From contig CANJXQ010000018.1 in NCBI GenBank assembly GCA_947478805.1, positions 1-44,248 on the forward strand: a DNA stretch of 44,248 nucleotides, in the 5' to 3' direction. Below the pieces are notes generated by a model. That model made no database searches, was not told where the DNA came from, and worked only from the letters and a program-made list of their open reading frames with translations. Numbering within the stretch: position 1 is the stretch's first letter; each line of letters starts with the position of its first letter. Both the position numbers and the translations under genes were made by a program. Shown here one piece after another: positions 34,004 to 41,388 of this stretch. This DNA comes from Betaproteobacteria bacterium (GTDB lineage Bacteria; Pseudomonadota; Gammaproteobacteria; Burkholderiales; SG8-39).

Positions 34004-34726
34004 CTACCAGGGCAGCCGCGCGCCGTGGCAATCAAGAAACGCCCCGCTATCGGCTGCCGAAATCCCATCGATCACCTTGAGCAGCAATCCGGCGGCCTCT
34101 GGGGGCTGACGGACTTCAAGGCCCGCCTTCATGAACGGCGCGGACAGCCGGCTGTCGACCGTGCCCGGATGCAAGGCAATGCACGCCGCCTGCGGATGAC
34201 TTCGCTTCAGTTCGATGGCGGCTGTGCAGACCAGCTGATTCAGCGCTGCCTTGGATGCACGGTAGCTGTACCAGCCGCCGAGCCGGTTGTCACCGATGCT
34301 GCCCACCTTCGCGGACAGGGTGGCGAACACCGCCTTGCCCTGGCGCGGCAACAGCGGCAGGAAGTGCTTCATCAGCAGAGCCGGACCGATGGCATTGACA
34401 GCAAAGGATTTCGCCATATTCGCGGCCTCCAGCTGGCGCAGCCCTTTCTCCGGCGCCATGCCGGCGCCATGAAGGACTCCGGTCGCGTCGATGACGATGC
34501 GAATCGGCGCTCCGAGCCGCGACACCCGACCCGCGGCCTCGGCAATCGTCGCCTCGTCCGCGAGGTCAAGATGCGGCGCGCCGGAGCGGCTGAAACCCAC
34601 GGCGTGGGCGAACGCAGCGTCGCTCTCCAGCCGCTCCAGCAGTGCCGCACCGATGGCCCCGGATGCTCCTATCACTACCGCCACAGCCCCGCGAGGCGTG
34701 GCAACCAGGCCCGCGGGCAGCGTCAT
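34004..34726 (-). CDS. Short-chain dehydrogenase (CsgA/C-factor-like)
   Basis: 240 residues. NAD(P) motif IGASGAIGAALL; intact catalytic site with Ser in TLSAKVGSIGDN and the YxxxK motif SYRASKAALNQL. The IDATGVLHG segment, in place of NNAG, and the SxKVGSIxDNxxGGWYSYRASK pattern are those of C-factor-like SDRs. In contrast to the SDR at 2509-3294, all catalytic residues are present. The ATG overlaps the stop of the preceding small membrane-protein gene as ATGA, so the two are translationally coupled. Confidence 0.92.
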   Translation of the reverse strand: MTLPAGLVATPRGAVAVVIGASGAIGAALLERLESDAAFAHAVGFSRSGAPHLDLADEATIAEAAGRVSRLGAPIRIVIDATGVLHGAGMAPEKGLRQLEAANMAKSFAVNAIGPALLMKHFLPLLPRQGKAVFATLSAKVGSIGDNRLGGWYSYRASKAALNQLVCTAAIELKRSHPQAACIALHPGTVDSRLSAPFMKAGLEVRQPPEAAGLLLKVIDGISAADSGAFLDCHGARLPW

Positions 34727-34869
34727 ACCCGGAATGCGAGATCAGCCCTCGGCTTGGGATGCTGCCGCCGTGCGCCCATCTTGCGGAACTCGTACACGGT
34801 CAACACCATGCCCAGGACAGCCAATCCGAAGCACACAATGCCTGCATACAGAATGGTGGCGTCACTCAT
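34723..34869 (-). CDS. Tiny single-pass membrane protein
   Basis: 48 residues: an N-terminal membrane segment (ILYAGIVCFGLAVLGMVLTV) and a basic cytoplasmic tail (RKMGARRQHPKPRAD). Its start overlaps the preceding gene by 8 bp and its stop overlaps the SDR start by 4 bp, which is the main evidence that it is translated. No family recognised. Confidence 0.7.
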   Translation of the reverse strand: MSDATILYAGIVCFGLAVLGMVLTVYEFRKMGARRQHPKPRADLAFRV

Positions 34870-35044
34870 GGGTCTGCCCTTTCATGCTGAGTACCTTGAA
34901 GTAAATGCCGAAGCACAGAATGGACGGCACCCATGTGGCGGTGAACAGGCCCTCGTCCTTTTGACCGTTGAACCATAGATAGGCGGAGACGGCGAAGGAC
35001 ACCATGACGGCGAGCAAAATGCTGACGTCGGACATCTTGAACAT
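34862..35044 (-). CDS. Small two-segment membrane protein
   Basis: 60 residues from the ATG at 35044 (AAAGGAAG site). Two membrane segments, VSILLAVMVSFAVSAYLWF and TWVPSILCFGIYFKVL, joined by the short polar loop NGQKDEGLFTA. The product ends KGQTHE and its stop overlaps the next gene start by 8 bp. No family recognised; the architecture suggests a partner subunit of a small membrane complex with its neighbours. Confidence 0.72.
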   Translation of the reverse strand: MFKMSDVSILLAVMVSFAVSAYLWFNGQKDEGLFTATWVPSILCFGIYFKVLSMKGQTHE

Positions 35045-35093
35045 ATGAACTTCCTTTCTTGACTGACTTCGGTTGACTTGCAATGACGCGACG

Positions 35094-35300
35094 CTAGACA
35101 TCCCAGTAGGCCCACGCGGCAACCAACAGGCTCGCCACGGCCGCGGCCGCGTGCGTTCGCAGCAGCGATTCGCCGGGCAGTTGCAGCACCAGCGGTGCCA
35201 CGGCCAGCATGCCGAGCGACAACCATGCGATCAGCGCTGCCGCCAGCGTCAGCGCCCCCGCGCCAATTGCCTGCCGGAGCTTTCGGGTCTTGCGCGGCAT
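35094..35300 (-). CDS. Small two-segment membrane protein
   Basis: 68 residues: basic N-terminus (MPRKTRKLRQ), membrane segments at about 11-37 (TLAAALIAWLSLGMLAVAPL) and 50-66 (AAAAVASLLVAAWAYW), and no charged residues between them except in LPGESLLRTH. First in the row of three tiny genes, 49 bp upstream of the second. No family recognised; its start has no strong ribosome site, so it is less certain than the other two. Confidence 0.6.
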   Translation of the reverse strand: MPRKTRKLRQAIGAGALTLAAALIAWLSLGMLAVAPLVLQLPGESLLRTHAAAAVASLLVAAWAYWDV

Positions 35301-35601
35301 CTAGGCGCCTGACTTCGGACTGCGCGTATGGCTCCACTGGCGAAATGCCTGGAACAAGATTGAAAAAAAACCGGAAACCAGCGGTTGGACTGTCATCATC
35401 GTCAGGAACTCCCATTTAATTGTTTATAAACATATAGATAACGAAATACTGGGCCCGGCGGCTGAAATTCATCGGCTGGAAGTCCAGTTTTGTATCGCTT
35501 ATCTGAGGAGATAGACCGATAAAATTCGCCAATGACTCGATATTTTTGGAATAATATCGATTCAATAACGGTTCAATACGAAAATCTGTTCGGGAGCATC
35601 C
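35301..35601. promoter_or_regulatory. AT-rich control region of the MerR-type regulator
   Basis: 301 bp between divergent units, far more AT-rich than its surroundings. CGATATT (35538-35544) and AATATCG (35553-35559) form a perfect inverted repeat with an 8-bp spacer, placed 43 bp before the regulator start. Two TTCAATA direct repeats follow at 35561 and 35572. These are good candidates for autoregulatory binding sites. A GGGAG ribosome site precedes the ATG at 35602. Confidence 0.5.
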
Positions 35602-36618
35602 ATGCAGGCAATCACAGAACAAACCACCGATACCGGCGACAGCGGTGCCTATCGCAGCGGCACCGCAGCGCGACTGGCCGGCATACCCGTGGACACGCTG
35701 CGCGTATGGGAACGGCGCTACGCCGTGGTCGGGCCGCGAGTGAGCAGCGGCAGGCAGCGGCTTTACTCGGCCGCTGACATCAAGCGCCTCGCCCTGATCA
35801 AGCAATTGGTCGACCTGGGTCACCCGATCGGAACCCTGGCCGCGCTTGGCGCGCATGCGCTTGAGCGCATGCGCGCCGCCGCAATGCCGCTGCAGCAGAA
35901 CTCGCGCACGGCGGCGGCGGCGCGAGACCCCCACGATCTGCGCGTGGCGCTGGTTGGCCCGCTGCTGATACGGGACAGGATCGAGCCGGCGCTGACCGAA
36001 GGCGTCCTGCGGATCGTCGCCGACTGCCCCGACCCGCTGCTTGCTGCCAAGGCACTGGCAGCAAGCCGGGCCGATGCCGTGGTGATCGAACTGCAGACAC
36101 TCGGAGATAGCGATGTGGGGCTGGTGGCGTCAATCAAGGCCGCTTGCAACGCAACCTGCGCGATCGTGCTGTACCGCCATGCGCCCGGCAGCGTGGTCCG
36201 GCGGCTCCGCTGGGCCGGCAATATGGTGGCACGCGCCACCTCCGACCCGCTCGAGATCGAGGCCATGTGCCTGGATGCACTGCGCCAGGCCGGCCGCGAT
36301 ACCTCACCTGTGCAGCGTCCGCCGCAGGTGCACGAACCGCGCCCGCAGCGATTCGATACCCGCACCCTGTCGGCACTGGTGGTCAGCTTGCCCCGCATCG
36401 AATGCGAGTGCCCGAAAAACATCGTCGACATCGTGATGAATCTGGGCAGCTTCGAGCGCTACAGCGCGCAATGCGCGAGCCGCAATCCGGCCGATGCGGC
36501 GTTGCACGCGGATTTGCAGCATGCCGCCGGCCTGGCGCGCGCCATCATGGAATCGGCGCTCGAGCGCGTCGCGCTTGCCGAAGGGATTGCCTTGGTCGCG
36601 CCGGCAGAACGCCCGTGA
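35602..36618 (+). CDS. MerR-family regulator with degenerate B12-binding-like sensor region
   Basis: 338 residues. Residues 16-85 are a MerR winged helix: YRSGTAARLAGIPVDTLRVW, then ERRYAVVGPRVSSGRQRLYS. Residues 110-235 look like the Rossmann-type B12-binding domain of LitR/CarH-like regulators, but I find no DxHxxG cobalamin-binding motif, so B12 or light sensing is unlikely. Residues 260-338 form a helical C-terminal domain with three Cys (IECECPKNIVDI, YSAQCASR). It overlaps the cyclase gene by 4 bp (GTGA), indicating a shared signalling task. Cytosolic DNA-binding protein; likely controls its own AT-rich promoter. Confidence 0.85.
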   Translation: MQAITEQTTDTGDSGAYRSGTAARLAGIPVDTLRVWERRYAVVGPRVSSGRQRLYSAADIKRLALIKQLVDLGHPIGTLAALGAHALERMRAAAMPLQQNSRTAAAARDPHDLRVALVGPLLIRDRIEPALTEGVLRIVADCPDPLLAAKALAASRADAVVIELQTLGDSDVGLVASIKAACNATCAIVLYRHAPGSVVRRLRWAGNMVARATSDPLEIEAMCLDALRQAGRDTSPVQRPPQVHEPRPQRFDTRTLSALVVSLPRIECECPKNIVDIVMNLGSFERYSAQCASRNPADAALHADLQHAAGLARAIMESALERVALAEGIALVAPAERP

Positions 36619-37874
36619 CGACGGTGAGCACGCCGGCGACCGACACCCGCAGCGTCTCCCCGGCGCTGGCGCAGATCCTGGATGCACAGGCGTGGCGCAA
36701 CGAGCGCCTGCTGAACGGCTTTCGGATCGCCATCTGGGCCACCGTGGGCGCCATCACGGGCGGCGCAGAGTTCTACGCAAGCGACAGCGTGTCTCCGGGC
36801 TCATGGCTGGCCATGGCGTGGGCGCTCACCGCGGCCGTCACCGGCCTGACCTGGCAACGGCGCTTCTACCGGCAGTGGGTCTCGGCCCTGCTCTGCACCA
36901 TCGACATCACGGTGTTCGCACTGTGCATGCACGCCGGCCACCGCTATCTGGTTGCCAACGATCCGGCCCTGGTGGCGCATCAGCTCCACGCCTCCGGCCT
37001 CGTACTGATGACGTTGCTGGCCACCAGCGTGCTGCGGTTCTCCTGGCAGCTGTCGCTGTGGTCCGTCATCTACGGCGCAGCGATCTACTGGTATGTGCTT
37101 GAAATCAACCAGGCCGTTGACATATTCAGCTACGTCGAGATGGCGGTGATCGGGCTCCTCGGCCTCATGCTGATCCACAATGCGCGCAAGTTGCAGTCGA
37201 TCCTGCTCCAGGCGCTCGAGCGCGACGCCCTGACGCGCTTTCTGCCGAAACCCATTGTGGAGCGCATCAGCCGCGATCCGGCGGCCGTGGACTTCAAGGG
37301 AGAAGCCCAGGAGATCACCGCATTGTTCGCCGACCTGCGTGATTTCACCGCGCTCAGCGAACGCCTTGCCCCGCATGCCGTGGTCGAATTGCTGAACGCG
37401 TTCTTCACGGAAATGGCGGACGAGATCACGCCGCGCGGAGGCATCCTCATGCAGTACACGGGTGACAATATCTACGCCGTGTTCCCGGCCAAGGGTGCGG
37501 TCGACCATCTGCGCCGCGCCCTGGACTGTGCGCTGGCCATGCTGCGGCGACAGGCTGCGCACAACGCGCAGCGCATGGCAAATGGCAAGCCGGTACTGAC
37601 CATCGGCATCGGGCTGCACACCGGACCGGTGGTGGCAGGGACCATCGGTTCACCCGAGTTGCTGGGGTATGCCTACGTCGGTGACACCGTGAACACCGCC
37701 AGCCGCATCGAGCGCCTGACCCGCGTGCTGGATCGCCCGCTGCTGGTGTCCGGGGTGACCTTTGAGCGCGCCGGGAGTGCCGCCGCCTTTCACGCAGAGG
37801 CCATGCCGATGATGGAACTTCGCGGCAAGCGCGACCTGCAGTCGATCTGGGCAGTCACAGCGGCACGCGACTGA
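36615..37874 (+). CDS. Membrane class III adenylate/guanylate cyclase
   Basis: 419 residues from the GTG at 36615, which overlaps the regulator stop; a second GTG lies at 36624. Residues 35-195 hold about five to six membrane segments. The C-terminal catalytic domain (about 230-415) has the metal-binding Asp pair in ITALFADLRDF and QYTGDNIYAVF, and the transition-state Asn/Arg in VGDTVNTASRIE. The positions that usually fix ATP specificity differ: the Lys before GD reads Gln (LMQYTGD), and the Asp/Thr before VGD reads Ala (YAYVGD), so nucleotide choice is open. It would form cAMP or cGMP at the inner membrane. Confidence 0.88.
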   Translation: MTTVSTPATDTRSVSPALAQILDAQAWRNERLLNGFRIAIWATVGAITGGAEFYASDSVSPGSWLAMAWALTAAVTGLTWQRRFYRQWVSALLCTIDITVFALCMHAGHRYLVANDPALVAHQLHASGLVLMTLLATSVLRFSWQLSLWSVIYGAAIYWYVLEINQAVDIFSYVEMAVIGLLGLMLIHNARKLQSILLQALERDALTRFLPKPIVERISRDPAAVDFKGEAQEITALFADLRDFTALSERLAPHAVVELLNAFFTEMADEITPRGGILMQYTGDNIYAVFPAKGAVDHLRRALDCALAMLRRQAAHNAQRMANGKPVLTIGIGLHTGPVVAGTIGSPELLGYAYVGDTVNTASRIERLTRVLDRPLLVSGVTFERAGSAAAFHAEAMPMMELRGKRDLQSIWAVTAARD

Positions 37875-38095
37875 GCATGCGGGAGAGCCCGCTTCGCCGG
37901 CGAAGTACTTGGCCGCATTCTACGGCGCGGTACGATCCACGCGGCGGGGGTGACGACGCTCATCGCAGGAGCCCCTGCAGCAACAGCGCCGCCGCATGGT
38001 ATATATGCGCCCCGGTGCCCCCGAGCTGAAGCCCCGGCCCGCGGGGGCCACTTGCCGAATGATTCCGGACCCCAGGCCCCTTCGAAGGACAACCC

Positions 38096-38602
38096 ATGAC
38101 CGATACCAACCAGTCCACGGCGCTCGCCGCCAGGATCGCGCACATCGAAGCGCGCTTTTCCCTGCAGGATCTCGTCGCCAATTACTTCCTGCGCGTGGAC
38201 GCGCGCACCTACGAGACGCTGGCCGATCTGTTCACCGCCGACGGCACCTTCGCCTTTGCCGACATGAAGGCGAGCGGCCGCGCCGGCCTCCTCGAATTCT
38301 GGAAACGGCGCATCGCCAACTACGCGTTCACCTACCACTACCTGCATTCGCATGTCGTCACGTCGATCGACCTTGCGGCCAACACAGCGACGGGCATCGT
38401 CACCGGCCATGCCGAGCACGCCATCAACGACACTTGCGTGCTGGCGGCGTTGCGCTACGACGACCAGTACAGCTGCGAGAACGGCATATGGCGCATTCGC
38501 GTTCGCACGCTCACGACCCGATACTTCCTGCCGTGGAACGAACTGGCGGGTAACTTCCGAGAAGGTGCCGTCTCCGGCCGCCCCAAGGACACCAGCAAGT
38601 AG
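38096..38602 (+). CDS. SnoaL-like (NTF2 superfamily) protein
   Basis: 168 residues. IEARFSLQDLVANYFLRVDA, then YETLADLFTADGTF and RKRRI-type helix, with HYLHSHVVTSIDLAANTATG, match the SnoaL-like cone fold and the protein at 22146-22700. No signal peptide. No catalytic residues can be assigned with confidence. It precedes a GMC oxidoreductase gene by 70 bp on the same strand, suggesting a joint pathway. The ATG follows AAGGACAACCC, a moderate site. Confidence 0.85.
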   Translation: MTDTNQSTALAARIAHIEARFSLQDLVANYFLRVDARTYETLADLFTADGTFAFADMKASGRAGLLEFWKRRIANYAFTYHYLHSHVVTSIDLAANTATGIVTGHAEHAINDTCVLAALRYDDQYSCENGIWRIRVRTLTTRYFLPWNELAGNFREGAVSGRPKDTSK

Positions 38603-38672
38603 CATTCAACGGCATGACACCGGGCCAGCGAATCCATCTTGATAATATTTCTCACGTGGATGTCTAACTGAT

Positions 38673-40283
38673 ATGAGCAACACACTCGAATTTGATTACA
38701 TTATTGCCGGCGGCGGCACGGCCGGCTGCGCCCTTGCCAATCGCCTGTCGGCCGACCCGTCCAAGCGCGTGCTGGTGCTGGAGGCCGGCGGCGACGACTC
38801 CAACCGCTGGCTGCACATCCCCATCGGCTATGCCAAGGTATTCGGCAAGCCCGAATACAACTGGATCTATCGCATGCAGCCCGAACACCAGTTGAAGAAC
38901 CGTGCCGGCCCGTTCTACCAGGGCAAGGTGATCGGCGGCTCGAGCGCGGTGAACGGCATGATCTACCTCCGGGGCCAGCGCGAGGATTTCGATCACTGGG
39001 TGAAACTCGGCTGCACCGGCTGGGATTACGCCAACGTGCTGAAAGCCTACCTGCGCGCCGAGAACCAGTGCTCGCGCGGCGCAAGTGAATATCATTCCGT
39101 GGGCGGGCCGCTGAACGTTTCCGACTGCCCCAACAAGCACGAACTCATCGATGCCTTCATCGCCGCATCCGAGCAGGCGGGCATTCCGCCCAATCCGGAC
39201 TTCAACGGCGCGAAACAGGAAGGCGCCGGCTACTACCAGACCATGGCGAAGAACGGCCGGCGCTGCTCGGCGGCCATGGCCTACATCCACCCGGTGCGCC
39301 ATCGCGCCAACCTCATGGTGATGACCGGCGCCACGGTCGAGCGCGTGATCTTCGCCGGAAAGGACGCCGACGGCGTCGAATTCATCCATGAAGGACAGAA
39401 GAAGACGGCAAGCGCGAGGCGCGAAGTGATCCTCTCCGGTGGCGCGTTCGCCTCGCCGCTGCTGTTGCAGAAATCCGGCGTGGGGCCCGGCGCGCTGCTG
39501 CAAAAGCACGGCATCGCCGTGGTGCACGATTCGCCCGATGTCGGCCGCAACCTGCAGAACCACTTCAACCCGTGGATCGGCTACCACTGCAAGCAGCCGG
39601 TGACGCTCAACGACCAGATGCGCACACCACTCGGCCGCTTCGGCCTCCTGATGCGCTACGTGCTACTGCGCCGCGGCTTCATGGCCATGGGCCCGGTGCC
39701 TGCCGGCGCCCTGGTGAAGACCGACCTGTCGCCGGATCGCCCCGACGTGCACATCCACTTTTTTCTCTTCGGCACCGACCGCATCCGCCCCATGCTGCTG
39801 CCCCATGCAGCCGTCATGGCCACGGTGTGCCAGTTGCGCCCGGAGAGCCGCGGCTTTGTCAAGATCGGCGGGCCGAACCTGGTGGAGGACGCCCGAGTGC
39901 AGTTCAACTTCATGTCCACCGAACTCGACCGCCAGACCGTGATGAAGGGCATGGCCAAGGTGCGCCAGGTCATGAAACAACCCGCGCTGGGCAACTACAT
40001 CGGCGAGGAACTCGACGCCTACCCGGACACCTCCACGGAGGAGGAACTGAAGAACTTCACTGGCGAGGTGCGCGGCACCGCGCACCACATCGTCGGCACC
40101 TGCCGCATGGGCACGGACGAGCGCGCCGTGCTCGATCCGCGCTGCCGCGTGCGCGGCGTGGGCAAGCTGCGCGTGGTGGACAACTCCATCATGCCGACGC
40201 TGGTGTCGGCCGACACAGCGGCACCCGCCATCATGATCGGCGAGCGGGCGTCGGATTTCATCATCGAGGATGCGAAGGCCTGA
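38673..40283 (+). CDS. GMC-family FAD-dependent alcohol dehydrogenase
   Basis: 536 residues. FAD-binding GGGTAGCALANRL near the start, the second signature GKVIGGSSAVNGMIYLRGQ, and the third LSGGAFASPLLLQKSGVG are all intact. The catalytic His is in the GTCRMG region (RGTAHHIVGTCRMG). The C-terminal segment reads MPTLVSADTAAPAIMIGERA where most members have SGNTNAP, so an Asn of the active-site loop is replaced by Asp. The family oxidises choline, alkanols, polyethylene glycol or sugars; the closest look is the alcohol/choline dehydrogenase branch. Cytosolic or membrane-associated; electron acceptor unknown. Confidence 0.93.
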   Translation: MSNTLEFDYIIAGGGTAGCALANRLSADPSKRVLVLEAGGDDSNRWLHIPIGYAKVFGKPEYNWIYRMQPEHQLKNRAGPFYQGKVIGGSSAVNGMIYLRGQREDFDHWVKLGCTGWDYANVLKAYLRAENQCSRGASEYHSVGGPLNVSDCPNKHELIDAFIAASEQAGIPPNPDFNGAKQEGAGYYQTMAKNGRRCSAAMAYIHPVRHRANLMVMTGATVERVIFAGKDADGVEFIHEGQKKTASARREVILSGGAFASPLLLQKSGVGPGALLQKHGIAVVHDSPDVGRNLQNHFNPWIGYHCKQPVTLNDQMRTPLGRFGLLMRYVLLRRGFMAMGPVPAGALVKTDLSPDRPDVHIHFFLFGTDRIRPMLLPHAAVMATVCQLRPESRGFVKIGGPNLVEDARVQFNFMSTELDRQTVMKGMAKVRQVMKQPALGNYIGEELDAYPDTSTEEELKNFTGEVRGTAHHIVGTCRMGTDERAVLDPRCRVRGVGKLRVVDNSIMPTLVSADTAAPAIMIGERASDFIIEDAKA

Positions 40284-40351
40284 AGCACCTGCGGACGGGG
40301 TGAGGATCCGCTCCTTCCACCACCCGCAGCAATGCCTGCTCGCAGCCCCGG

Positions 40352-41314
40352 TTACTGCGGGCGCAATCCCAGTCGTTGCACCACGTCGGCAACGAGCTTC
40401 GCCTGCTCTGCGAGGTTCCTCGCCGCCGCCTCCGGCGTGTCGTTGACGACCTCGAATGCGAGTTTCGTCATTTGCGCCCTGAGCTCGGGCTGCTGCAACG
40501 CGCGCGACACCGCGGCGTACAGCTTGTCGAACGCCGCCTTGGGCGTTCCCGCCGGCACGTTCAATGAATACTCGGCGCCCGGCACGGGCGGCAGGCCCAG
40601 CTCGAGGTAGGTCGGCACGTCGGGGAAGCGGGGACTGCGCTCCCGGCCCGACACAGCCAGCGCCAGCACGCGGTCGCGCTGCGACACCATGCGGTCGCTG
40701 GTAATCATCAACTGGATATGTCCCTGGTAGAGGCCCTGCTCCTCCGCGCCCGTGGTCGGATACGGGATATAGACCACGTTGAGCTCGCGATCCTGCAGGA
40801 TGGCTTCGATGCGCAGTCGCGTGCTGACGGCCGTGGAGCCGTAATTGAGCTTCCCGGGATTGGCCTTGGCATAGGCCACCATCTCGCCAAAATTCTTCCA
40901 CGGCGATTGCAATGGCGAGCCCAGGTAAATCCTGCCGGCCACCAGCGTTGTTACCGGCGTGAGGTCGCGCAACGGATCGAACCCGGGATTCTTCACCAGC
41001 GCCGGAATGCTCGCCAGATTGGCGATGGCAATCACCGCGATGGTGTGACCGTCGGCCGGCACCTGCTTGGCGACATACTCGGCGCCGATGCGCTGGTCGC
41101 CGCCGGGCTTGGGCTCGATGACCATCGGCTGGCCGAGCACCTTGGACATTTCGGGCACGATCAGGCGCGCCACCACGTCGGCAGTGGAACCGATGGGGTT
41201 GGGCACCACGACGCGAATCACCTTGCTCGGGAACTCCTGCCCCCAGGCGCCCTGCATCAGGGCCGCTGCGCTTCCGGCGAGCATCACGGCGGCGAGTTTC
41301 GATCCGATTCGCAT
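40352..41314 (-). CDS. Bug/TctC-type periplasmic binding protein
   Basis: 320 residues from the ATG at 41314 (TTGGAGGA site). Signal peptide to about MQGAWGQ. The mature start FPSKVIRVVVPNPIGSTADV, then KANPGKLNYGSTAVSTRL, and SPRFPDVPTYLELG define the family, although the usual PDGYTLL segment reads PADGHTIAVI. Expected periplasmic ligand binder without local permease. It lies 74 bp downstream of the double CoA transferase on the same strand, so it may bring in that enzyme's substrate. Confidence 0.92.
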   Translation of the reverse strand: MRIGSKLAAVMLAGSAAALMQGAWGQEFPSKVIRVVVPNPIGSTADVVARLIVPEMSKVLGQPMVIEPKPGGDQRIGAEYVAKQVPADGHTIAVIAIANLASIPALVKNPGFDPLRDLTPVTTLVAGRIYLGSPLQSPWKNFGEMVAYAKANPGKLNYGSTAVSTRLRIEAILQDRELNVVYIPYPTTGAEEQGLYQGHIQLMITSDRMVSQRDRVLALAVSGRERSPRFPDVPTYLELGLPPVPGAEYSLNVPAGTPKAAFDKLYAAVSRALQQPELRAQMTKLAFEVVNDTPEAAARNLAEQAKLVADVVQRLGLRPQ

Positions 41315-41388
41315 GGCGTCCTCCAAACCTGCTGCAAACTGCCCGGCTTCAGGCGCCTGCGCGCCGGCCGGGCACCCCGATCAATGGC

